From Mesostigma viride (Eukaryota > Streptophyta > Mesostigmatophyceae > Mesostigmatales > Mesostigmataceae): DNA of 64,000 bases. The position numbers were made by a program, and so were the translations under genes. This document shows, one piece after another, positions 23,501 through 33,839 of this stretch (position 1 is its first letter; each line of letters begins with the position of its first letter). The DNA is taken from assembly GCA_009746045.1 (NCBI GenBank), contig RPFO01000082.1, forward strand, positions 1,562,276 through 1,626,275, written 5' to 3'. A model generated the notes under the pieces. That model did not search any database. It was not told the DNA's origin and saw only the letters and a list, made by a program, of their open reading frames with translations.

Positions 23501-26500
23501 CAGCTCGGCGACCATGTGGACTGCGTCCGCGAACGGCATGACGCCCGCCTCCGTCCCCGCCATGATCTCCCCCAGTCCCACACCCAGGACCGCATCCGGC
23601 GCGATGCCCCGGCTCTTCCACAGCTCAGTCAGCGCATATTCCACCGCGAACAGTGCGGGGAGGCCAACCTCGGGCCGCATGACCATGCCGCTGGTCCCCG
23701 TGTCCAGGTTAGACACGCTCGAATAGGCCGAGCCGTGGACAGGCGAGTCGCCCTCGGTGAGGTTGACCCCGCCACCAGCCCCGCTGGATCCCGGCCCGAG
23801 GGGCATGTCGGTGAGCGGGTAGAGGAGGATGAGCAACGGGGACGCGAGCCACGGCTGGAGCATGCGATCGGTGCGCAGCATGGCCTCTCGGAACACGCGC
23901 TCTCGCTCCACCAGCTGCTGCGCCATGCCCGTGTACGCGCTCCCCTCGCCCGTGTACAGGAAGGCGACCTTGGACCGCCGCCGACGCATCTCCATCATCG
24001 ACGACATGGTCGTCTGGCCGAGCCCATCGAGCAGCGGGTGCACAGAGGGCGCCTCCTCGAGGATGACGTGCGCCAGCACGCCCGTGGCGGAGACGCTGTT
24101 GACCCCCGCCACAAGGTGCTGCGCGCGGTACATGTCGTCCAGGTGCGTGGACAGGTCAGCCGCGTCCATGCCGGTCGCGCCGGCGTCCACGTCTGGGTCA
24201 AACTTGTACGACGCGCGCGAGGGGAAGACGATGGGGAGGCCGCCAATGGCTGTCTCCACCTGCGGGCTGATCTTGTGCAGGTGGAGCGAGCGGGGGACCA
24301 TTCGCTGCTGGAGCACGAGCACCGTCTTGATCAGCCCCGCCATGCCCGACGCGCCCTCCAGGTGGCCAATGTTGGTCTTCACGCTCCCGACCACGAGCGG
24401 GTTGGACGTGGAGCGCCCACCGCCCGCGGGGCCCGACCCGGGGCATAGCGCGGCGGTGAGAGCGGCCACCTCCACGGGGTCCGCGAGGGGGATACCTGGC
24501 GCGTGTGCCTCCACGTAGCAGACCTCGTGCGGCCGCATGCCGCTCTCCCGCAACAGGGACGATATCAGCTCCTGCTGCGACCGCGCGCTGTGGTTGTAGG
24601 GGAAGCCGCCCATGCCGGGGGCACCCGGGGGTCCGCCCCGCACGCTGACGTCTCTCGACGCCCTCCCCCCAGCACCCTTGGCGTTGGGCTCAGTGCCGGG
24701 GGGCAAGTTGGCACCCGGTGGCCCGCCCGTGAGGTTGCCCGCGTTGGCCTGGTGCCAGAGGGGCATGGCCGAGGGGCGGGATGCGTGGGAGAAGAGGCCC
24801 GACATGGCGATGGCGTCGTCGTGGCGCACACCGGACGCGCGCACGACCGCCTGGATGTTGTCGGCGTGGGCCACCGCTGAGGTGAGCAGTTTGAGGACCA
24901 CCGCGCCCGCGCCCTCCCCGCGCACGTAGCTGTGGAACGAAGGGAAGGACCGGGGGGGAGGAGAGGGCGGAGAGGGGACAGGTGGAAGAGATGGTTGGTT
25001 GAAGAGATAGGACAGGCGACCATGATGGCATCAGGAAACGGGGCAGAAGACATACGTAAAGTATGGGGGATGGTGGCATTGATAGCAACAGCCCAAGACG
25101 ATTTTGGATACTGAAGCATCCAAACGTGAGTGAGGGACGAGTCACCATGCCTGCACGCGTAGATCGGCCACTCACAAAAGCCAAGGTTCACTACTTCACC
25201 ATGGCCCCTGTGCCGGAAACAACTGCTGCAGGACGACGCAAGCTACAGCTTTGCTAAGCAGGGACTCTCACAGTGATTATCCCAGTTTTACAGGTTTCAC
25301 CTCACACATTGGCGATGCCAAGGATCACCTGGTCCACACACTTCGAACAGGATAGAAAACCTTGCTCCGCTCCCACTCACCCGTTGGCCTCCTGGTCAAA
25401 CGCCTTGCAGCGGCCGTCGGGCGAGAGAAGCCGCTGCATGGCCAGCGCGGCGCTGGTGGCGGGCGACAGCATTACGCTGACCGCGCCCACGAGCGCCGCG
25501 CCGGTCTCTTGCCGCTGGAGGCTGAGCGAGGCCGTGTGGAGCGCGACCAGTGACGACGCGTCCCCACAGTCGATCGACATGCAGGGGCCCTTGAGCCCGA
25601 GCACGTAGGACACGCGCGAGGAGACCAGAGACACCGATGGGATGGAGCTCCCTTGTTGCAGGCGCGAGGACCCACTGGCGATGCCCCCATGGAAGGAAGA
25701 CCCGCCGCCACGGGCCATCATCTGTGCGGACGCGCTCAGTGGGTCGGGCGGCCGGCCGATATCAACACTGGACACGCCGACAAACACGCCCACGTCGGCG
25801 CCCAGCAGCTTCTCCCGGTAGTACCCCGCGTTGGAGAAGGCGGCGTAGCCGACCTCAAGCATGAGCCGCTGGTGGGGGTCGATACGCGCTGCCTCGCGCG
25901 CGTCGATGCCAAAGAACTCGGCGTCGAACAGATTATCCGCGCCATCGACGATCCCGCCGAACCGCATCGCCCCAGCCACGTGGTCCTCCCCCAGACCCAT
26001 ACGCTCCCCCAACATCCACTGGACCCCATCGGCGTCCCACCGCGAGATGGGGACCTCGCGCACCGCGTCCTCGGCCGCACAGAGCATCTCCCAGAAGGCC
26101 TGCACATTGTGGCTGCGACCCGGGAACCGACACGCCATGCCCACGATCGCGATGCGCTCGTACGTGCCCACGGAGCGGTCCACCCCGCCAGGGGCGGCCG
26201 GCTCGTGCGCGGGCGGGACCTCCCCGGAGACTGAGCTCCCTGCCGTGGTCTCCTTGCCAGATATGACCGACCCGGTGGCCAGCGAGGCGAGGCCGCCCAC
26301 AGGCCCCGTCGAGCCTACCTCATTGCCCACATCCACCCCTGCGCTGCCCACACTCCGGCGGTCGATGCGGCGCGAGGGGAACAGCTTCTTGTCCAGGTAG
26401 TCGGCCACGTTCTCGGCTGCGGGGTAGTCATACACGAGCGCGCCGGAGACATCGGTCCCGTCCAGCCGTGACGAGATGACGTCCGCAAATCGGACCGCGA

Positions 26501-29500
26501 GCACGGACCCCATGCCGGCCTCCACCAGGGACTGTTGGGGGTTGATGACCTCCATTGCCTCCGGCCCAAGCACCGCGCGCGCCGACTCCATGACCACCTG
26601 CAGGAGGTAGGCGCGCCGCTTCTCGGCGGGCATGCCGGCGAGTGCGGGGATGACCGCGTTGCTCTTGCGCTTCCCCTCCTTCTCAACCGACGACCTGCCC
26701 TCGTGGACGCTGCTCGAGTGGCTGCCGCCGCCGCCCCCCACCGCGCCCTCCTTGAGCTCCTTGTGGGGAGGGGGGGGGAGCCCCGAGGGGTGCACAGCCG
26801 AGGGGCCCTCGCCCGAGTACAGGTCGTCGAGCTGGAGTCCCTCGGAGATGGCGACGACGTGGCCCTCGGTGAGCGTGAGCCCGCTCTTGCCCTGGTCGGT
26901 CAGGAACGCCTGCAGGGACGAGGGCAGCGACTCGCCTGACGTCTGCAGCTCGTGCGCAGTGTCGAGGAGCACATAGGACAGGGCGGCCGGGAGCGGCTCC
27001 CCTTGCCGCACGCACTCGGCCGCGTCGTAGAGGATGGAGCAAAGGTGGTTGAACGAGGCGGCCTCGGTGGCGGAGCGCGCGAGCGGGATGGCGAGGTCGT
27101 GCGGCGCGTTGTACATGTTGAAGTGGAGCGCCTCGACCGTGCTGGCGTCCGCCACCACCTTCTCCAGCACCACGCTCGCAATGTCGTGCCACGGGAAGTA
27201 CTCCTCCTCCCAGGGGATGGACGGGTCAAGAGCGCGCTCGTCCGACTCCACCGATCCTGTCACGCGGCACAGCTGGCTCTGGAGCAGATACTCCATCCCG
27301 CCCGACTGTACACGCGAAATGAACTCCTCGTGGAGGAAGTTGGGCATCCGGTCGTCGTGGTCCTCGCGCGTCTGCTCCAGGCGGGGCAGGATGTCGGGCC
27401 GCTGGTCGGGCAGCAGCGCCGGCTCCTCCTCACGCTCGTCCATGTGGCGCACGCGGAAGCGCACGTACCACCACTGGCCGTCCGCCGCCATGAAGTAGGT
27501 CGGCGCGCGTGTGTGGTAGTGCAGCTGCGCGATGCTGCGCGGCCGCTTGACCATCTCCCACGCGGCGTCCGCGACGTGGGGCTCGCTGAACGCCATCTCA
27601 CGGCGGCTGGCCTCGCTGCCCTTGACCCAGAGATAGCAGTCGAGGGCGCTGCGGGTGGTGCTCGCGCGCCCGGTCGCCAGGATCAGGTCCAGGAGGGTAT
27701 CGGCGAGGTCCGAAGGGTTGTCCGGGTTGAGCACGCGGAGAATCATGCCGCGCACGTCCAGCATGCAGTCGTCGCTGTGCCGGCTGTTGGCGATGCGCAC
27801 GAGGACCGGGTACTGGCGCCCGGGGCTGAAGAACTCGTGCTCGGGGATGTCGGGTTTATCAAACACGCGCAGCGTGCCAAGCGCCGCTGTGAAGGGCTTG
27901 CAGAAGCGGCTGTTGGCGAGGCACAGGAAGCGCGTGGAGTCGCTGGATTGCGCCAGCTGTCCCAGGGAGAGCACCATGTTGGCGATGATGCGCTCAAACT
28001 CGACATCGATGCCGCGCAGGCGCGGGTCGTCCGCGTCGGTGCCGGTCGACAGGGAGGACTTCAGCGACTCGTGGAAGGGGATGCCCATGCCTTGCTGCGC
28101 CGCCAGGTGCTCCACGTGAAGCACGGCACGGGAGGCCTGCGAGCGCGGGTGGCGGAAGCCAGCATAAGAGGTCGGGCGGGATGGGGTAGGGGCAGCAGGG
28201 ATGGGCGGGATGGGGTGGGGTGGCCACAGTGGGGTGGGGGCAGAGGGTGGGGTGGAGTGGGGGGCAGCAAAGCAGACACACGCCGACAGGATTGTCTATC
28301 AGCCAGCGCCACAGGAGGGAGGCAGACAGATGCACCAAGCATCTATGGCTTGCCATGACCTCTGCGCCCTGGGACAGACCGACCCAGTGTGCCAAATGGT
28401 ATCCCCCATTAGTCATGCCGCCCACGAAATGCCCATAGCTCCAGGCAGAAGCACTTGCAAACCTGCCAGTATAGGCCCACTTGTTATAATGCATGGCGAA
28501 AAAAAATAAGACCATGCGCGGGGATGACGCATGGGCACAAACAGTTCATGCATGAGGAGGGACACGAGGTGGCACGTCACCCACCTGGAGCGACCCGTTG
28601 ATGAACGCCTGTCGGCACGCCTGCCGGCGGACCTTCCCGCTGGTCGTCTTGAGCACACTGCCTGGCTTGCCGATGATGATCGCGTGGCACTGCAGCTGGT
28701 AGTCGCGCAACAGCACGCCTCGCACGGCCGCCACCAGGTTGTGCCGCTCGCGCCCGCCCAGCGAGGGCACGCGCACCTCCACCAGCACGGCCAGCCGGTC
28801 ATCCAGCAGCCCCCCCGCGGAGCCGGCTTTATCAAAGGTGAACACGGCCACACCGCCGGGCCGGATGAGCGCGTGGCTCTCGCGCACGCTGTCCTCCACG
28901 TCCTGCGGGTAGATGTTGCGGCCCGCTGGTGGGGGCGGAGGGGGGGGAGGGGAGAGGCGAGGAACAGGGAAGGGAGGAGGCAGAAGGGAGGCAGAAGGGA
29001 GGGGGCAGAAGGGAGGAGAACGTGCCGTGGGCACACGCAGCCGCATGCATGCACGGGCAGCGCACACGATAGGCAGGAAGCATCACCGTATAGAGGTCAG
29101 TAAGCCGAGAGTTCCATGGCTCCCCGTGGTTTCAGAAGACCCCTCCTTGACAAGGTAATGCTCAAACAAAATATTTCAAACTTATAGGATCGACCGGAGC
29201 TGTTAAGCCGAACTTGCCATGTTGGCCAGGTGGCCTGCTACATCGCCAGCGGGCACAGGTGGCCTCCCCCCTTGTTATACGGCAGCGCCCCATCCCACAA
29301 GCACCCAAGCCAGACAAAACGCATGCCGCTGTCCCCTATTCATGCTGCCGCATGACACCAGACCCCTCGCGGGCCCGTGCTGCGCTGGCGTACCGATGAC
29401 AATCACGTCCTTGATGCGCCCGGTGATGAACAGCTCGCCCTTGTGGATGAACCCTAGGTCGCCCGTGCGCAAATAGTCCTTGCCCTCGTCCAGCCACCCG

Positions 29501-32500
29501 CCCGCACCGGCGCTCCCGTGGCTGACATCGCCCAGCTGCGAGGTGTCGACGGCGCCGCTGCGCAGGCGCGCGCGGAAGATGGCATCCGTATCCGCTTCGT
29601 TTCCCTGGTACCCGGCCGCTTTGCTGGCCGAGTACACCCAGATCTCGCCCACGCCCATGTAGCGGCACTCCACGCACGTGTTCGGGTTCACGATGCGCAC
29701 GTCCACCCCCTCCGGGATTGCGCCGCAGCCGACAAAGACAGCGGTCGCGCTCGGGCCTTTCTTCTCCTGGCAGACACGGGAGGGAAGGCAGACGCCATGG
29801 GAGGGGAGGGAGATTGCCACATGTGCGGGGTCGCCAGGGCACATGCGAGGGGGAAGGCAATATGAGGGCATGCAAGTGGATGCGAGCGCACACAGAGAAC
29901 GGCCAGGTAGGCGGGCATCGCAACATCCCAGATGCCATGGTTGCCTACACCCGACACAGGCATGGTAGGCACATGGACAGGCATGGTAGGCAAGGACCGG
30001 GCTAATGGCCATGGCGTTTTTTATGCGGCACGAGTGGCGTTTGCTTCCGAACTTTTTGAAAACGGGAAAAAAGAAATATACAGCTACTGTGCCATATCCA
30101 TCAAGGCTTCGAGCACACAGGTAGGCGTCGCTGATGATGATAAGCGCACGCCAGGGGGCCTGGCGGTCAACACAACATATCAACAGGCTGAAAATGTCAG
30201 TGAAGCTCCTCAGCAAGACCAACAGCGATGTCAAGCCTGCCAGCTTTCCTCTTTCCCAGCCACTTCCTCCGGCAGTCAACAGCACGCTTGCCTGCCCGAT
30301 CCTTATTCCATCTGGCCACACGTACACTGGTCGCTTGCCCCCGCTTCCCCCAGAAACCATCCAACCTGCAAGAGGAGCACCCCACCACATCACCTCCTAC
30401 TGCTTCCGACCTCATCCTCCCCGTCACACAAACTGCTGCCAAGAGCGCCCTTCCCCCTCACCTGCGAGATGGCGGCTTTGCTGGCCTCCTTGGATGCGAG
30501 CTGCTCCTGCGAGAGCCCCTGCGTGGCACCCGGCCCCGCCTGGCCCGCGAGGCCCATCATGACGCCCAGCGTGGTGGGCTGGTTGGCCCCGCTGGTGACC
30601 GTGTCCTGCTCCTCGCACACGACGACCACGCCCTCCTGCTCGAGCATCGCCCGGTCCACGTGGACCATCTCGCGCCCGCCGATGGACACAGCGAGCACGT
30701 GCTCGGCCAGCCCGTAGCAAGGGCAGAAGGCCTTGGGGTGGAAGTGGGACACGGCGAAGGCGTCCACGAACGCGCGCAGGGTGGACAGGCGCACAGGCTC
30801 CGACGCCGTGACCGCGGTGGCCAGCGACGACAGGTCAAACGACTGCCGCTGCTTCTGCGTGGTCTTGCGCACGGAGAGCACGTAGCCAAAGTCGGGCGAC
30901 GCGGTGCACGTGGCGCGGACCTTGGTCATGATCTCGAACCACGTCGCAGGCCGGCCGATGAACGTCATCGGCGACATGAGGTACAGGTGGCCGTTGCCCG
31001 CCGCAGCCGAGAGGATCCCCCCCACAAGGCACAGGTCGTGGTGGTGGGGCACCCAGAGCACGTAGCGCGTGTGCGGCCCCGTGCGAAGCACGCGCGCGAT
31101 CAGGTCCAGCTGGTGCTTGAGGTTCCCATACGTCACACAGATGCCTTTCGGGGACGACGTCGACCCGCTCGTGTACTGGAGGTACATGACCGACTGCATG
31201 AGAGGGAAGCGCTTGTACTCGGGCGCCGTGTAGCTGTGAGGGCGCACGCCGTTGGTCGTGAACCAGGCGAGGTCCACGTCCAGGCCGCGGCGGCGGCAGA
31301 ACACCTCCCACTGGTTGGCGCCGCGCATCATGAGCCGCGCGTAGGACCGCACGGTGAGCGCCACGCGGGCGCCGCAGTCGCGCGCGATGCCCGCAAACAC
31401 CGAGAAGTCGCGCTCCAGGTTGTAGGGGTTGGGGGCGGCCACAGGGACAGGGATGATCCCTGCGCGCACGCACGCGAAGAAGGCCTTGATGAAGTCGGCC
31501 GTGGCGCCGTGCGGGTACACGAGCAGCGCCCGGTCGTTTGGCTGGAGACCGCACTCGCGCAGCAGATACCCTGCCAGGTTGTCCATCGCCTCGCCCAGCT
31601 GGCCGAACGTGAGGTGCTCCATCTGCTTGCCCGTCTTGTCCACAAACGTGTACACAGTGCGCTTGGGGAACTCCTTGCACCGCCGGCGGAGCTGGTCGCG
31701 GAACGTCTCCTCGGAGCTCCCCGGCGTGGGGGGGACGTCGGTCCACGCGGCCGGGGATGCCAGCACCACGTCGCCGCGTGCACCAGGCGTGAACGTCTCA
31801 CGAGGGCTGCGGAATGAAGAGTCCATTTCCGAGTCGGACCGCCCGGGGGACATCTCGATCGGGGACAGGGGGTGGGGGGACATGCCCGAGGGCGACTCCC
31901 CCGAAAAGGACCGCCGCTGCGGCTTCACGTGGCGAACCTGGCTTGGCTTGCTGCTGGCACTTGAACTGGAGGCTGTAGCCTGGCTCTCCACGCCGTCCTT
32001 GTCGCTGATGGAGCGCGAGCGGCGCTCGCCCTTGGGCGTGCGCGGCGTGTGCGCGGTGGGGACGGGGGGCAACACCTGCGGCGGGGGTGGCGGGATGTCC
32101 TTCTTGGACAAACCTAGTGCCTGCGCTGCGCGCTGGAGCATGCGCGTGCCGGCACGCTCCGCGGTCGCCTTGGGGACCGATGGGTGGGCGTACATGCTCG
32201 GGTGGGGCGGCGTCCCGGGAGCCTTCTCAGGGATCGTGGCGGGGTGGCTGCTGGCGGAGATGGGGGCAGTGCTGCTGCTGCTGAACGGGTTTGATGCAGC
32301 CTTCCTGGGGCTTTTCTTCGAGCTGCCGAACTTGGAGGAGGAGCCGGGGGTTACAGGCGCTTCCGTCTCTAGCGGTTTAACCGGCTTGGTGGAGCTGTCC
32401 CACTCCCTGGAACCACCGGATCGGGTGCCGGCCTTGAAAGAGGTGTATAGAGTAAATGATGGCGCCTTCCCAGGCGGGCCGCCCGATCCTGGTACATCGA

Positions 32501-32804
32501 TAACCGTGTTCCTGAAGGACGGCGCTCGTGACACGGTGGCTGGCCGCGTAAACGAGGGAGCTCGTGCTAAACTGGGGCTGGACGCGCCCGTGGTTCCCCA
32601 TGGGCCCCGTGGCGCGGACACCGCCCGTTGTTCGACAGGTGGACTCAATGACCAGCTGCTGCGATGAAAGCTGCCCTTTGCCGACGGGTGATCCGTGGGC
32701 GTGCCTGTACCCAAAGACGACTGAGGCGAATCGTGGCCCACATTGGTAGCAGAGCCATAACTTGCGCCTCTGGGTATTTGTTGGCGATTATCCTTCTGGC
32801 TCAT
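10724..32804 (-). CDS. Type I PKS-like megasynthase with FAAL, heme-like domain and Pls/PosA C terminus
   Basis: Ten exons: 32804-30462, 29766-29394, 28925-28585, 28136-25381, 24929-22621, 21971-21076, 20303-19027, 17861-17489, 17026-15887, 15472-10724. All junctions are GT-AG, phases agree, and the total is 16557 nt (5518 aa). The 22621/21971 junction is the least certain. Order by residue: disordered Ser/Pro-rich 1-360; fatty acyl-AMP ligase 363-1019; catalase-like 1060-1400; ACP ~1563; KS from ~1677; AT 2256-2584; DH from ~2656; KR structural half, ER, KR; ACP; then a membrane C terminus with three hexapeptide-type domains. No thioesterase or reductase release domain is seen. Catalytic residues are replaced in KS, AT and KR (see the domain entries), yet the frame is intact. 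By architecture it is one highly-reducing-type module that starts from a fatty acid. The product is unknown. The start ATG is the first in frame and could lie elsewhere. Confidence 0.85.
10780..14250 (-). other. Pls/PosA-type membrane C-terminal region
   Basis: Pairs of hydrophobic segments alternate with three left-handed-beta-helix-like domains. Domain 1 contains LGTEWARLWLRSLGAHVGDD and a VVIGRRCMVGARATIAPGS segment; domain 2 contains a WLRLQGAHVGFRVSL segment and VVVGPVAQVGAGALLAPGT; domain 3 contains TPFLVWWQRIMGASVG, DTTDVTDQDLVDIGDD and VVIGAGATITGH. This TM-C1-TM-C2-TM-C3 layout is the one known from epsilon-poly-L-lysine synthetase and PosA-like NRPSs, where it replaces a thioesterase and joins monomers. 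Long Gly/Ser/Ala-rich inserts lie between the domains. Confidence 0.82.
14560..14900 (-). other. Second acyl carrier domain (ACP2)
   Basis: LADAGMDSINGVEFRNLLE is a canonical 4'-phosphopantetheine site with DSI. A poly-Gly linker (about 14510-14545) separates it from the membrane part. Confidence 0.88.
15200..20303 (-). other. Split ketoreductase with inserted enoylreductase
   Basis: Exon 7 holds the KR structural half (AAVWGLARTARLEGG). ER starts at ELEVRVRAAGL-RFRDILVVLG across the exon 7/8 junction and runs into exon 9 with IHEACGAAGLAAVQ. KR proper begins FIISGGTGQLGLLAAQWLVE and keeps the Lys in NPKVGGAWNLH and the Ser in FLLFSSVG. The YxxxN motif is replaced: YAAAN aligns without gaps to DAAAC (Asp codon 15401-15403, Cys codon 15389-15391), so KR should be inactive. 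The ER segment after GRFIETG reads LQN where GKxD is usual. Confidence 0.82.
15541..15655. repeat. GTGTGC microsatellite in the last PKS intron
   Basis: About 16 copies of gtgtgc in the intron between exons 9 and 10 (15473-15886). Two long C-runs (15832-15844 and 15866-15880) in duplicated acccacatgatg contexts lie at the other end of the same intron. Confidence 0.92.
21076..22780 (-). other. Dehydratase domain, partly altered
   Basis: The catalytic His motif HxxxGxxxxP is present as DHLIYGTVVFPPAAF (His codon 22718-22720). The second half has FQSLQAVW, then HLMGLEVAMH where families have HPALLDAALQ, giving Glu (codon 21328-21330) for the catalytic Asp. It is split by an intron (21972-22620). 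Confidence 0.75.
22990..23975 (-). other. Acyltransferase domain without Ser-His
   Basis: Recognised from FLYTGEGSAYTGMA at the start and FLEVGPHPYLLEVG at the end. The GHSxGE elbow reads GVGLGE (Gly codon 23576-23578), and the SHAFHSP motif reads GHAYRSP (Arg codon 23261-23263). Both catalytic residues are thus missing, so extender loading in cis is not expected. Confidence 0.87.
24190..26170 (-). other. Ketosynthase domain without active-site cysteine
   Basis: Begins YERIAIVGMACRFPG in exon 4 and continues after ANGYVRGEGAG across the exon 4/5 junction. Both histidine motifs remain (VEAHAPGIPLADP and KTNIGHLEGASG, although the first has lost GTGT). The nucleophile motif DTACSSSLVALH reads DCGDASSLVALH in ungapped alignment: Asp (codon 25560-25562) replaces Cys, and a Cys lies two residues earlier. 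Decarboxylative condensation by the normal mechanism is not expected. Confidence 0.88.
26385..26640 (-). other. First acyl carrier domain (ACP1)
   Basis: SLVEAGMGSVLAVRF is the phosphopantetheine site. The Ser codon is at 26505-26507. The usual Asp before the Ser is Gly, but the Ser is kept, so acyl loading by the upstream FAAL is plausible. Confidence 0.8.
26990..28020 (-). other. Catalase/allene-oxide-synthase-like domain
   Basis: Follows the FAAL in exon 4. The stretch PEHEFFSPGRQYPVLVRIAN followed by a DDCMLDVRGM segment, then QLHYHTRAPTYFMAADGQWW and YLLQSQLCRVTG, matches what I recall of the catalase-like domain of coral allene oxide synthase. A Tyr in LYDAAECVR sits where the proximal heme Tyr is expected. 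The distal His position appears to be Cys and the Asn region reads LILATG, so heme chemistry may be altered or absent. The alignment is from memory. Confidence 0.7.
28585..31715 (-). other. FAAL loading domain of the megasynthase
   Basis: Spans the 3' part of exon 1 and exons 2-3. Signature motifs are intact: LQYTSGSTSSPKGI (ATP loop), CYGLAEHVL, YLRTGDLGFI, then a GRN segment spliced across exons 2/3 and TSGKVRRQACR carrying the C-terminal lysine. GRNIYPQD with TSGKVRR is characteristic of fatty acyl-AMP ligases, which activate a fatty acid and pass it to an ACP instead of CoA. This is the best preserved catalytic part of the protein. Confidence 0.88.
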
Positions 32805-33839
32805 TTTCGTTACACTACAACAATCTTATTAAGGACACCAAAATCTCTTATGTTCTTAAGGCGAAAATCGTTGGGAGCGGAGTCGACGAATGGAATTATT
32901 CAATCCGGAATGCAAGGCTACGAGGAAGGCTACCGATCGATCGGTAACCTGCCTCGAGCGTCCCATTCATCCATCTACCGGATGAAGATTAAGAACTTGC
33001 GTGCCTCCGCATCCTGTGCGGAAGCCTCCTGCTGTCATTACCATTGCCGCCTCGTTGGGCCACGCCATTATTGGAAAGGCATTCCTAAACCATTGGAAGA
33101 TCGGGCATTCGTGCTGCATTTTCATTCGAATCCACGTCGTTTGCCCCCGGCCGGTGCTTCGGGATCCCGCACCCAACGTCACACATTCGCGCCTGCCGGG
33201 CAACATGCTGCGGGAGGAAGGCTTGTCCGGGCACGGGTGACATGAGATAACCCAGGTATACGGCTAGTAAGACTTCGGGGGCTCCTTGCTCCTGATGCTT
33301 GGACGATCCTGTCCTGTCCTCTCCTGTCCAGATGTTGCCGTGCGTTCAAGCCGCCCTGCCCAGTGCCCGGCTGCCCTCCATTGCACTCTTATCTCATCAA
33401 AGTCGAGCAAAGTCGTCACTTTCCCGCGCAATACAGTTGCGCCCTCGCTTCGATCTCCGAGTGCTTCTACTTGGCTTCTCAGCTTAAAGATGAACGTACG
33501 GAGCTTGACTATAGGCGCCTTTAAAAGGTACGGATGCCGGCGCCTTGCTAGACATACTTCCACTCAAATTCGTTTGCGCGCCAGCTTTATGCAAGCTCCA
33601 GGATCTCTCCAGGCTAAGCTAACGGAGATGCGGACTCTTTGCTGTCGCGTCGAACGCGACAGTGCAGCTTTGCGTGACGCTGTCGTGATATTATCCATAT
33701 ATTACCGCATAAGTCGTTGCCTGTCCTAGGTAACGTGGGATTTATGGCAGTTGGCTACCGCGTAGAAATATGGTAGCAAATATTGCGGTCAACTGCCAAC
33801 ACGTGTAAATATTAGCTTACTTAGTCGTAAACGGAAAAA
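32805..33839. promoter_or_regulatory. Divergent intergenic region between PKS-like gene and FZL
   Basis: About 1 kb between the start codons of two oppositely transcribed genes, so it must hold both promoters. It contains two short palindromic stretches (for example ctaccgatcgatcggtaac near 32930). I see no convincing TATA box or known operator. Small ORFs here overlap each other on both strands and are not supported. Confidence 0.5.

Noticed and set aside
21115-28358. Further plus-strand ORFs up to 468 codons
   Set aside because: Same reason: shadows of the minus-strand PKS exons.
10724-32804. Several separate genes (ligase, PKS, membrane acyltransferase)
   Set aside because: Every junction has GT-AG sites with matching phases and the splits fall inside domains (KS, DH, ER, KR), so a single gene is much more likely.
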